Below the pieces are notes generated by a model. It was not told where the DNA came from and ran no database searches. It saw only the letters and a list, made by a program, of their open reading frames with translations. Shown here piece by piece: positions 56,295 through 64,000 of a stretch of DNA of 64,000 nt; within the stretch, counting starts at the first letter, position 1; every line of letters begins with the position of its first letter. Made by a program: the position numbers and the translations under genes. This DNA is from Thalassospira alkalitolerans (GTDB lineage: Bacteria > Pseudomonadota > Alphaproteobacteria > Rhodospirillales > Thalassospiraceae). The stretch lies in assembly GCF_002115745.1 (NCBI RefSeq), contig NZ_JFKB01000003.1, positions 186,001-250,000 of the forward strand, given 5' to 3'.

Positions 56295-56343
56295 CTTGTA
56301 CAATTTAGCGTGTTAATTGGTGAATTCAAGTCTTGTGCAATTT
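56295..56343. promoter_or_regulatory. Pair of CTTGTRCAATTT direct repeats upstream of the Crp/Fnr gene
   Basis: CTTGTACAATTT (56295-56306) and CTTGTGCAATTT (56332-56343) differ by one base and are spaced 37 bases apart, 73 and 110 bases before the start at 56222. TTGTRCAA is itself nearly palindromic. Two spaced sites suggest control of this regulator gene, possibly by itself or by the adjacent NarL-like protein. Confidence 0.4.
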
Positions 56344-56385
56344 GTACGGAAAGGCCAACAACCTCGTCTGGTGTTTGATTTATGG

Positions 56386-57057
56386 TTACGGTGTGCTGTC
56401 AAGCGTCACCAGACCCTTTTCAATCGCATAGCGGACCAGACCGGCCGAGCTGTCGATATCAAGTTTGCGTTTGATGTTGCGGCGGTGGGTTTCGACGGTA
56501 CGTACGCTGATATCGAGTTCGCGCGCGACATGTTTGTTGCTGGCACCTTTGGCCAGAAGGCGCAGGACTGTGCGTTCGCGAGTCGTAAGCGGCATGCCAT
56601 CACCCGATGCGCTTTCGGTGCTGTTGATGCGGTCCAGTGTCGGGCTAAAGGCTTCGCCGCCATGGGCGATTGCCTCGATGGCGCGGACCATATCGTTTGA
56701 CGAGACGTCTTTTAAGATAAAGCCACGTGCCCCGGCGACCTGTGCCGTGCGCAGATATTCGGGGTTTTCATGCATGGTCAGGATGATGACCCGTATGTCG
56801 GGCATGGTTTCGCGGAATTTTTCCGCGGCCTCCAACCCGTTCATGACCGGCATCGAGATATCCATCAAAACGATATCAGGTTTGACATTTGCCGCCAAAG
56901 ACAGGGCTTCCATGCCGTTGCCGGCTTCGCCGACGATGTCGATATGGTCATAGCATTCAAGGCGGGAACGGATGCCGTCCATGACCAGCGCATGGTCGTC
57001 ACACAGCAAAACACGAATGGGACGGTTGGGCGAATAGGCGATATTTGCGCTGTTCAT
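56386..57057 (-). CDS. NarL/FixJ-type response regulator with LuxR helix-turn-helix
   Basis: A 223-residue response regulator. Receiver about 14-130 (CDDH, Asp66 in IVLMDISMP, Lys in FILKDVS), linker, then LuxR-type DNA-binding domain (about 155-215, LTTRERTVLRLLAKGASNKH and ISVRTVETHRRNIKRKL). The cognate kinase gene ends 44 bases upstream. The pair resembles DegSU/NarXL-like systems. Target genes are unknown; the Crp/Fnr gene lies next downstream, 163 bases away. Confidence 0.93.
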   Translation of the reverse strand: MNSANIAYSPNRPIRVLLCDDHALVMDGIRSRLECYDHIDIVGEAGNGMEALSLAANVKPDIVLMDISMPVMNGLEAAEKFRETMPDIRVIILTMHENPEYLRTAQVAGARGFILKDVSSNDMVRAIEAIAHGGEAFSPTLDRINSTESASGDGMPLTTRERTVLRLLAKGASNKHVARELDISVRTVETHRRNIKRKLDIDSSAGLVRYAIEKGLVTLDSTP

Positions 57058-57101
57058 GGTTACATCAGTTCTCTGTCATTTTGCCGGAATAGTTGATTAG
57101 A

Positions 57102-58505
57102 TTAGCCGCTGATGGCCGTGACGGGTAGATCATTATCACGCGAAACCGGAATATAAGCTGTGATGGTCGTTCCATCGTCGGGTTCGGATTTAACCGTCAT
57201 GCCGCCACCATGGAATTCCATGCGTTCACGAATATTGCGAAGCCCGATACCGGCACGCGGATCGCGGTTACGGATATAACGGTTGGTTTCAAAGCCAACC
57301 CCGTTATCCATGATCTTCATTACAACACTTTGGCCTTCGCGGCGGATCGTCACCTTGACATGGGTGGCATCGGCATGGCGTTCGATATTGGTCAAGCTTT
57401 CCTGTAACACGCGGTAAAGCGTGGTTTTCTTGGCGATATCAAGGACAACATCAATGTTGTCGGATTTGACTTCGATCTGCATGCCGGATCGATCGCCGAG
57501 TTCCTTGCACATGCTTTCAATCGCCGGGCGCAGGCCAAGGTCATCAAGCACCGCCGGACGTAAGTCGCGTGAAATACGGCGGACTTCGTGTATGGCATCT
57601 TGCAGCCGTTTAGCGGCTTTTTCCATGGGCTCGGTGGCGTAATCCTTGCCCAGGGCCAGGCGCGCCATTGCGGTTTCGACCGAATATTTGGCCGAAACCA
57701 AAATCTGGCTGATGCCATCATGAAGTTCACGCGACACACGCAAACGTTCCTGTTCCTGAACATCGACAACCCGATGGGTTAGTTCCTTTAACTTGGAATC
57801 GGCAAGTTTGCGTTCCGACAGGGTCACCACCGTGCCCGATATGCCGACCAGCATGACGGCAAGAATGGTAATGCCAACGATGGAAATGGTGGTGCTGCGG
57901 ATGTGGGACGAGACCTCGGTCTCGATTTCCTTCACCTGCTCGGAAATGTCGTCGATATAAATCCCGGTGCCGATCATCCAGCCCCATTTTTCCAGCATAA
58001 GCGAATAGGCGATCTTTTCAGCCGGTAGCCCGGTTGATGGTTTATCCCAGATGAACTGATGAAAATCGCCGCCTTTTTCCGCATTGAAGATCAATGCCTG
58101 AATGACCGAATTGCCGTTAAGGTCGCGCAGGTTCCAATATGTCCGCCCCAGACGCCAGGGTTGCGGCGGATCGACAAGGGCGGTGCCATCGCGGTCATAG
58201 ATAAAGAAATAGCCATCCTGCCCATAGGAAAGGTCTTCGATAATTGCCTTGACGCGTTCCTTGGATACCGCATCCAGCGGACTTGCGACCGAATAGATAT
58301 GATCGATCGACGCCATGGCCAGTTCAAGATAGCTTTTAAGCTCTTCCTTGCGGGCTTCGAGGATGTTGCGTTCGAAGGTTCTGATTTCGGCTTCGGCCAG
58401 TCGTTCGGCCTGTGCAAACACCAGATATGAGATCGCCGCAGCAGCCAGAACCAGCGGCAGGATCGAGAGCAGCAGAAACTTTAGTCGAAGATTGATTTTC
58501 GGCAT
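57102..58505 (-). CDS. Cache-domain sensor histidine kinase, HisKA_3 (NarX/DegS-like) type
   Basis: A 467-residue membrane kinase. Segment 1 (about 7-30), a single-Cache periplasmic sensor (about 40-195, with DGYFFIYDRDGTALVDP and WGWMIGTGIYIDDI), segment 2 (about 203-225), then HisKA_3 with phospho-acceptor His in SRELHDGISQILVSAKY and an ATPase domain (DNGVGFETN, GIGLRNIRERM). Single-Cache kinases often sense small carboxylates. It is paired with the NarL-like regulator downstream. The ATG at 58505 starts just before the first membrane segment; a longer frame to 58601 is not supported. The region upstream is divergent from pyc. Confidence 0.92.
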   Translation of the reverse strand: MPKINLRLKFLLLSILPLVLAAAAISYLVFAQAERLAEAEIRTFERNILEARKEELKSYLELAMASIDHIYSVASPLDAVSKERVKAIIEDLSYGQDGYFFIYDRDGTALVDPPQPWRLGRTYWNLRDLNGNSVIQALIFNAEKGGDFHQFIWDKPSTGLPAEKIAYSLMLEKWGWMIGTGIYIDDISEQVKEIETEVSSHIRSTTISIVGITILAVMLVGISGTVVTLSERKLADSKLKELTHRVVDVQEQERLRVSRELHDGISQILVSAKYSVETAMARLALGKDYATEPMEKAAKRLQDAIHEVRRISRDLRPAVLDDLGLRPAIESMCKELGDRSGMQIEVKSDNIDVVLDIAKKTTLYRVLQESLTNIERHADATHVKVTIRREGQSVVMKIMDNGVGFETNRYIRNRDPRAGIGLRNIRERMEFHGGGMTVKSEPDDGTTITAYIPVSRDNDLPVTAISG

Positions 58506-58663
58506 GGGCGCGACAGCCTTGAAATCAGGGTGGTTTTCAAGCGGCGGACAATAGCACAAATGTAACAAAAGTCTGCGGCTGATCGCAGTTTTCGATCCCA
58601 CGGGGTGTCTTGGGCGAAATATCCGTTTTCCACATGGTGAAAAGAGGCTCGCACTGATAAAAT

Positions 58664-58684
58664 GAAATTGGTATTACCAATTTC
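58664..58684. promoter_or_regulatory. PdhR/LldR/GlcC-type GntR operator
   Basis: A 21-base palindrome with 10-base perfect arms around one central base; its core is ATTGGTATTACCAAT, the ATTGGT-N3-ACCAAT consensus of FadR-subfamily GntR regulators such as PdhR and LldR. It lies 13 bases before the -35 of the pyc promoter candidate, so the bound protein could activate or repress pyc-glcD. Downstream genes handle pyruvate and glycolate, which fits the known ligands of this regulator group. The regulator gene is not in the window. Confidence 0.75.
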
Positions 58685-58696
58685 GAAGATCATGCT

Positions 58697-58726
58697 TTGA
58701 CAGAGGCAGCGCATTGCGCATATATC
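58697..58726 (+). promoter_or_regulatory. Sigma-70-like promoter for pyc-glcD
   Basis: A perfect -35 TTGACA (58697-58702) is followed after 18 bases by TATATC (58721-58726). This predicts a start near 58733 and a leader of about 200 bases. It sits next to the palindromic operator. Confidence 0.55.
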
Positions 58727-58940
58727 AGGAACGTCGCCTGCCCACCGGGCGCCAGGAACTTTGGATGCACTGCACACGCTTTAACGTGACAGGCATCCGT
58801 AATCGCCACAGACGGTATGGCGTTGCAGGCATCCCGCACCGCAACGCATTCCAGGATCATATCGTGGCGTTTCTCTTGGCTTTCGGCAGGGGCGCACAGG
58901 GACGCGCCTGCCATGTAAATCTGGTAGGAGCCCGGTGTCC

Positions 58941-61900
58941 ATGACGCGTTCAGCACCAAAGCGTATCCGTAAACTTCTGGTCGCGAACCGCGGTGAAATC
59001 GCGATTCGTGTTCTGCGTGCAGCCAATGAACTTGGTATTCGCACGGTTGCTATTTTTTCTGATGAAGACCGTTTTGCCCTGCATCGGTTTAAGGCCGACG
59101 AAAGTTACACCGTCGGCAAGGGCAACAAACCCATTCGCGCCTATCTTGATATCGAAGATATTTTGCGTGTCGCCCGCGAAGCTGGTGCCGATGCGATTCA
59201 TCCCGGATATGGCTTTTTGTCGGAAAACCCGGATTTCGCCGATGCCTGTGCCGAGGCCGGGATCACCTTTATCGGGCCTGATTCCGAAGTAATGCGCAGC
59301 CTTGGTAATAAGGTTTCGGCGCGCAATATGGCCGAAAGTGCCGGGGTTCCGGTTATGCCAGCATCGGGCGCGTTGCCTGATGATATGGACGAAGTTGCCC
59401 GTATTGCCAATCAGGTCGGTTATCCGATCATGCTTAAGGCCAGTTGGGGTGGTGGCGGCCGCGGCATGCGTGTGATTGAAAATTCCAAGGATTTGTCAAA
59501 ACACGTCCTGGCAGCCAAGCGCGAGGCCGCAGCCGCATTTGGCAATGACGAGATTTATTTCGAGAAACTGATCCGGCGTGCCCGCCATGTTGAAGTCCAG
59601 CTTTTGGGCGATACGCATGGCACATTGGTGCATCTGTTTGAACGTGATTGTTCCGTACAGCGTCGCAATCAGAAAGTCGTCGAACGCGCCCCGGCACCCT
59701 ATCTTGATGAAGAACAGCGTGCGGGTCTGTGTGATGCGGCGCTTCGTTTGGGCAAGGCCGCCAATTACGTCAACGCTGGCACCGTCGAATTCCTGATGGA
59801 TGTCGATACATCCAAATTCTATTTCATCGAAGTTAACCCGCGTATTCAGGTCGAACATACCGTGACCGAATGCGTGACGGGTCTTGACCTTGTAAAAGCG
59901 CAAATCCTGATTGCGCAGGGCGGGCGGATCGGCTTCCCGTCGGAAACCGGCATTCCCTGGCAGGATAAGATCAAGCTGCGCGATCATGCGTTACAATGTC
60001 GGATCACGACCGAAAACCCCGAAAACAGCTTTGTGCCCGATTACGGGATCATCAAGGTTTATCGCGGGGCCAATGGTTTTGGCATTCGTCTGGATGGGGG
60101 CACGGCTTATTCCGGGGCGGTGATTACGCCGTTTTATGACAGCATGCTGGAAAAGGTTACCGCATGGGGCAGCACGCCGCGTGAAGCGGTGGATCGTATG
60201 GACCGGGCCTTGCGCGAGTTTCGTATTCGCGGGGTTGCGACCAATCTGGCGTTCCTTGAAAACCTGATCAATCATCCGAAATTCCGGGCGGGTGAATACA
60301 CCACGCGGTTCATTGATGAAACGCCGGAACTGTTTAAATTCGTGCGTCGTCGCGACCGGGCAACCCGGTTGTTGCGGTTCATCGGTGAAGTCACGGTTAA
60401 TGGCAATCCCGAGGTCGAAGGCCGGGTCGTGCCGACCAACCAGCATGCGCCGGTGATGCCAAAATCAATTGATCTGGACGAAATTCGTCCGGGCACCAAG
60501 CAGAAGCTTGATCAATTGGGGCCAGAGGGCTTTTCGCGCTGGATGAAGGATCAGGAACGTGTCCTGATGACCGATACCACCATGCGTGATGCGCATCAGT
60601 CGCTTTTGGCGACGCGGATGCGGACGTTCGATATGTTGAAAATCGCGCCGTATTACGCGCATGGTTTGCCAGAGCTGTTTTCACTGGAATGTTGGGGCGG
60701 GGCGACGTTTGACGTTGCCATGCGGTTCTTGAAAGAAGATCCGTGGGATCGTCTGGTCAAGCTGCGTGAACGGGTACCAAATATCCTGACCCAGATGCTT
60801 TTGCGGGCATCAAATGCGGTCGGTTACACCAATTATCCTGACAATGCGGTTGAATATTTCGTCAAGCAGGCTGCTGAGCACGGCATGGATGTGTTTCGTG
60901 TGTTCGATTCTCTGAACTGGGTCGATAACATGAAGGTCGCCATGGATGCGGTGCTGAAGACCGACAAGCTGTGCGAAGCGACCATTTGTTATACCGGCGA
61001 TATTTTCGACAAAAAACGCCCGAAATATAACCTTGATTACTATGTCAAAATGGCCCGCGAGCTTGAGGCATCCGGTGCTCATATCCTGGGTTTGAAGGAT
61101 ATGGCCGGGGTTTTGCGGCCGGCGGCGGCAACGACCTTGATCAAGGCATTGAAGGATACGGTTAATCTTCCGATCCATTTCCATACCCATGATACCAGCG
61201 GCATTTCGGCAGCCACCGTGATTGCAGCGATTGATGCCGGGGTCGATGCGGTGGATGCCGCAATGGATTCGATGTCAGGTCTGACATCGCAGCCAAATCT
61301 TGGATCAATCGCCAATAACTATATCGGCCAGCCGCGTGATCCGGGGCTTTCGACCGAGGCGCTTAAGGAAGTGTCGACCTATTGGGAGCAAATTCGTCGT
61401 TACTATGCCGGGTTTGAAAGCGATATCCGCAGCGGCACATCGGACGTTTATGTCCATGAAATGCCGGGTGGCCAATATACCAACCTGCGCCAGCAGGCCC
61501 GATCCTTGGGGATCGAGGAACGTTGGCCCGAAGTGTCGAAAGCCTATGCGGCGGTTAACCAGATGTTTGGTGACGTTGTTAAGGTGACGCCAAGTTCCAA
61601 GGTTGTCGGTGATATGGCGCTGACCATGGTGACGTCGGGTATTACCGAACAGGATGTGATGGACCCGAAAAAGGACATCGCATTCCCCGACAGCGTGATT
61701 TCGTTCTTCCGGGGTGAAATTGGTCAGCCGGTTGGCGGTTTCCCGCCCGCCCTTCAGCGCAAGGTGCTGAAAGGTGGCGAGGCATTAAGTGATCGTCCGG
61801 GCAAATCCATGGCGCCGATTGATTTTGAAGCCACCCGTTCGGAAATGGAAAAGAAAACCCATCGCAATATCAGCGATGCCGAGGTCGCATCCTATGTGAT

Positions 61901-62408
61901 GTATCCCAAGGTGTTCCTTGATTATGCTGAACATCGCAGTCATCACGCCGATGTTTCGATCCTGCCGACCCCGATCTTTTTCTATGGGATGAGCCAGAAT
62001 GACGAAATTTCCGTTGATCTGGAAAAGGGCAAGACGCTTGTCATTCGGTATCTTGCGACATCCGAAGGCGGGGACGAGGAAGGTCATCGGACGGTGTTTT
62101 TTGAACTGAATGGTCAACCCCGGACGGTTAAGGTCGCTGATAAGACGCTGGCCGTGACGGGCAAGGTCAAACCCAAGGCCGAAGACGGTAACAAGCTGCA
62201 TATCGCAGCCCCGATGCCCGGTCTTGTGGTCGAGGTACATGTTGTCGAAGGCCAGAAGATCAAGGCAGGCGATGTGATGTGTTCGCTTGAAGCGATGAAA
62301 ATGGAAACCGCGATCCACGCGGAAAAGGACGGGGTTGTGGCAGTTATCTATACCCCCGCCGGTACACAGGTCGACAGCAAGGATTTGCTGATCGAATTAA
62401 CGGAGTAA
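58941..62408 (+). CDS. pyc: Pyruvate carboxylase
   Basis: Biotin enzyme that carboxylates pyruvate to oxaloacetate, the anaplerotic entry to the TCA cycle. The 1155 residues carry, in order, biotin carboxylase (LLVANRGEIAIRV, ATP-grasp with KASWGGGGRGM, FIEVNPRIQVEHTVTE), carboxyltransferase from about 540 (MTDTTMRDAHQSLLATRMR, CWGGATFDVAMRFL) and a C-terminal biotinyl domain with the attachment Lys in SLEAMKMETA (about 1117-1126). All are full length. The ATG at 58941 has AGGAG 10 bases upstream; a GTG at 58935 is only 4 bases from it. glcD follows after 6 bases. Confidence 0.98.
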   Translation: MTRSAPKRIRKLLVANRGEIAIRVLRAANELGIRTVAIFSDEDRFALHRFKADESYTVGKGNKPIRAYLDIEDILRVAREAGADAIHPGYGFLSENPDFADACAEAGITFIGPDSEVMRSLGNKVSARNMAESAGVPVMPASGALPDDMDEVARIANQVGYPIMLKASWGGGGRGMRVIENSKDLSKHVLAAKREAAAAFGNDEIYFEKLIRRARHVEVQLLGDTHGTLVHLFERDCSVQRRNQKVVERAPAPYLDEEQRAGLCDAALRLGKAANYVNAGTVEFLMDVDTSKFYFIEVNPRIQVEHTVTECVTGLDLVKAQILIAQGGRIGFPSETGIPWQDKIKLRDHALQCRITTENPENSFVPDYGIIKVYRGANGFGIRLDGGTAYSGAVITPFYDSMLEKVTAWGSTPREAVDRMDRALREFRIRGVATNLAFLENLINHPKFRAGEYTTRFIDETPELFKFVRRRDRATRLLRFIGEVTVNGNPEVEGRVVPTNQHAPVMPKSIDLDEIRPGTKQKLDQLGPEGFSRWMKDQERVLMTDTTMRDAHQSLLATRMRTFDMLKIAPYYAHGLPELFSLECWGGATFDVAMRFLKEDPWDRLVKLRERVPNILTQMLLRASNAVGYTNYPDNAVEYFVKQAAEHGMDVFRVFDSLNWVDNMKVAMDAVLKTDKLCEATICYTGDIFDKKRPKYNLDYYVKMARELEASGAHILGLKDMAGVLRPAAATTLIKALKDTVNLPIHFHTHDTSGISAATVIAAIDAGVDAVDAAMDSMSGLTSQPNLGSIANNYIGQPRDPGLSTEALKEVSTYWEQIRRYYAGFESDIRSGTSDVYVHEMPGGQYTNLRQQARSLGIEERWPEVSKAYAAVNQMFGDVVKVTPSSKVVGDMALTMVTSGITEQDVMDPKKDIAFPDSVISFFRGEIGQPVGGFPPALQRKVLKGGEALSDRPGKSMAPIDFEATRSEMEKKTHRNISDAEVASYVMYPKVFLDYAEHRSHHADVSILPTPIFFYGMSQNDEISVDLEKGKTLVIRYLATSEGGDEEGHRTVFFELNGQPRTVKVADKTLAVTGKVKPKAEDGNKLHIAAPMPGLVVEVHVVEGQKIKAGDVMCSLEAMKMETAIHAEKDGVVAVIYTPAGTQVDSKDLLIELTE

Positions 62409-62414
62409 CCCCGC

Positions 62415-63908
62415 ATGCTTAGGATGCCTGAGCCCGATCAATCGACCCTTGCACGTCGCAAGGATATTATTGCCGCCATGCGGAACATCGTTCCTGCTGA
62501 TGGCGGGGTTATTGTCGATGAAGATCAGCTCAGGCCCTATGAATGCGATGGGTTGATGGCTTATCGGCAATTGCCGATGATCGTGGTCCTGCCCGAAAAT
62601 ACCGGGCAGGTCGCGGCCATCCTTAAGTATTGTCATATCCATAAAATCCGGGTTGTTCCGCGTGGTGCGGGTACCGGGCTTTCGGGTGGGGCACTGCCGA
62701 TGGCAGATGCGATTACCATTGGTATGATGAAATTCAATCGGGTTCTGGATATCGATTGGGATAACCGGGCGGTTGTTGTGCAACCCGGTGTAACCAATCT
62801 GGGGATTACGCGCGCGGTCGAACATAAGGGGTTTTATTATGCCCCGGACCCATCCAGCCAGATTGCCTGTTCGATTGGCGGCAATATCGCCGAAAATTCC
62901 GGCGGGGTGCATTCGCTTAAATATGGGCTAACGACCAATAACGTGCTTGGCGTTGAAATGGTCACGATCGAAGGCGAAGTCCTTCGTGTCGGGGGCAAGG
63001 GGCTTGATCAATCGGGTTATGATCTTTTGGGTGTGATTACCGGTTCCGAAGGCTTGCTGGGCATTGTGACCGAAGTGACCGTGCGGATTTTGCGCAAACC
63101 CGAAACCGCGCGCGCGCTTTTGCTGGGCTTTAACAGCAGCGAAGCCGGGGGCGATTGCGTGGCCAAAATCATTGCCGATGGCATCATTCCCGGCGGGCTT
63201 GAAATGATGGATGCCCCGGCGATCAAGGCGACCGAGGATTTTGTTCATGCCGGTTATCCGCTTGATGTCGAGGCGTTGTTGCTGGTCGAACTCGACGGGC
63301 CAAAGGTTGAAGTCGATTATTTGATCGAACAGGTTGGGGCCATTGCGACCCAATGTGGGGCGGTCTATTCGCGCATTTCCGAAAGCGAAGAAGAACGACT
63401 GCTATTTTGGTCCGGGCGCAAAAATGCCTTCCCGGCGATTGGCCGCATTTCACCCGATTATATGTGCATGGATGGCACCATCCCGCGCCGTCGATTGGCC
63501 GAAGTGCTGACCGGGATGCAGGTGTTGTCACAGCGGCACGGGCTTCGGGTGGCCAATGTTTTTCATGCCGGTGATGGCAATTTGCATCCTTTGATCATGT
63601 TTGATGCCAATCAGCCCGGCGACCTTGAACGCGCCGAGGCCTTTGGCGCTGATATCCTTAAGCTGTGTGTTGAAGTCGGCGGGGTTTTATCCGGTGAACA
63701 CGGGATTGGGGTCGAAAAACGCGACCTGATGCCCGAAATGTTTACCGAAGACGACATGAAGCATCAGGAACGCCTGAAACTGGCGTTTGACGAGGACGAG
63801 TTGCTTAATCCCGGCAAGGTATTCCCGACCTTGCATGGCTGTGGCGAGCTTAAGACCCTGCATGCGCGCGGTGTTGCCGATAAATTCCCGAATATCCCGC
63901 GTTTCTGA
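62415..63908 (+). CDS. glcD: Glycolate oxidase FAD-binding subunit
   Basis: The 497-residue FAD subunit of glycolate dehydrogenase, which oxidises glycolate to glyoxylate. FAD PCMH-type domain: RVVPRGAGTGLSGGALP (about 79-95), DPSSQIACSIGGNIAENSGG and GSEGLLGIVTEV. The C-terminal oxidase domain has FHAGDGNLHP, SGEHGIGVEKR and LNPGKVFP. Related D-lactate dehydrogenases are close in sequence, so substrate is likely but not certain. The ATG at 62415 has GGAG 9 bases upstream, inside the end of pyc, giving an operon. A purine-rich AGGAGAGGAAG (63990-64000) suggests the next gene, plausibly glcE, begins just past the edge. Confidence 0.93.
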   Translation: MLRMPEPDQSTLARRKDIIAAMRNIVPADGGVIVDEDQLRPYECDGLMAYRQLPMIVVLPENTGQVAAILKYCHIHKIRVVPRGAGTGLSGGALPMADAITIGMMKFNRVLDIDWDNRAVVVQPGVTNLGITRAVEHKGFYYAPDPSSQIACSIGGNIAENSGGVHSLKYGLTTNNVLGVEMVTIEGEVLRVGGKGLDQSGYDLLGVITGSEGLLGIVTEVTVRILRKPETARALLLGFNSSEAGGDCVAKIIADGIIPGGLEMMDAPAIKATEDFVHAGYPLDVEALLLVELDGPKVEVDYLIEQVGAIATQCGAVYSRISESEEERLLFWSGRKNAFPAIGRISPDYMCMDGTIPRRRLAEVLTGMQVLSQRHGLRVANVFHAGDGNLHPLIMFDANQPGDLERAEAFGADILKLCVEVGGVLSGEHGIGVEKRDLMPEMFTEDDMKHQERLKLAFDEDELLNPGKVFPTLHGCGELKTLHARGVADKFPNIPRF

Positions 63909-64000
63909 GGCTAGGCGAAAAACAAGAGCCGAGAGACGATAAGAAAAATAATCCTGCCATCGGTTCCCACAAACCAGTCGGCAAGGATCAGGAGAGGAAG

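Larger units (their letters stand above)
58506..58940. other. Divergent promoter region between Cache kinase and pyc
   Basis: About 435 bases. It holds a near-perfect PdhR/LldR-like operator (58664-58684) and a sigma-70-like promoter (58697-58726), listed separately. Plus-strand open frame 58714-58944 and its reverse 58690-58959 are rejected as shadows. Confidence 0.6.

Overview
The window looks like chromosome of a free-living, probably marine, alphaproteobacterium. The protein set fits Rhodospirillales and a Thalassospira-like organism best: two-subunit methylmalonyl-CoA mutase, BluB, an ftrABCD-type iron system, pyruvate carboxylase followed by GlcD, GT41 TPR glycosyltransferase and many PAS/REC signalling proteins. 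This assignment is inference from gene content. No phage, insertion sequence, integrase or CRISPR array was seen, and base composition looks even throughout.

Layout. 1-4018 (minus): methylmalonyl-CoA mutase small subunit followed by the large subunit, which is cut by the window edge. 4.5-9.3 kb: stand-alone receiver protein, phenylalanine hydroxylase with a divergent Lrp-type regulator, an unknown secreted protein, an R. etli-type asparaginase and a YnfA-like membrane protein. 9.4-13.3 kb (minus): a three-gene signalling operon of REC-HDOD, REC-degenerate HD-GYP and PAS-histidine kinase. 13.8-17.4 kb: pentapeptide-repeat protein, argJ and a SurA/PpiC-type foldase. 17.8-20.1 kb: two unknown proteins, one with calcium-binding loops. 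20.3-23.6 kb: ftrA-ftrB-ftrC-ftrD iron uptake operon. 23.9-30.7 kb: secA, TPR-GT41 glycosyltransferase, mutT, a CinA/MoaB-domain protein and a small membrane protein. 30.7-33.2 kb: small membrane protein, bluB and an outer-membrane barrel protein. 33.46 kb: tRNA-Leu(UAA).

34-41 kb: a P-type cation ATPase, small membrane proteins, a solute-binding protein, a DUF3572-type protein and uppP. 40.3-46.4 kb: gltD-gltB glutamate synthase. 46.5-47.4 kb: two small proteins sharing a C-terminal RGTxLNxL motif. 47.6-51.9 kb (minus): a family-5 solute-binding protein followed at once by a hybrid sensor kinase. 52.5-55.5 kb: a small protein with a FliF-like tail, an unknown 409-residue protein, a DksA/TraR zinc-finger protein and a HEGQH-motif exported protein. 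55.5-58.5 kb (minus): Cache-domain NarX-like kinase, NarL-like regulator and a Crp/Fnr regulator lacking one cluster cysteine. 58.9-63.9 kb: pyruvate carboxylase and GlcD, six bases apart, behind a PdhR/LldR/GlcC-like operator and a sigma-70-like promoter.

How the genes fit together. Central carbon and nitrogen functions (propionate/methylmalonate, glycolate plus pyruvate anaplerosis, glutamate synthesis, phenylalanine and asparagine breakdown, arginine synthesis) are interleaved with signalling operons. BluB supplies the lower ligand of the cobalamin that the mutase needs. The most unusual items are the catalytically dead HD-GYP response regulator, the solute-binding-protein/hybrid-kinase pair, the RGTxLNxL small-protein pair with a 36-bp coaxial dyad between them, the orphan FliF-like tail, and several strong unassigned palindromes in promoter regions. 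All assignments come from reading the sequence; no database search was run.
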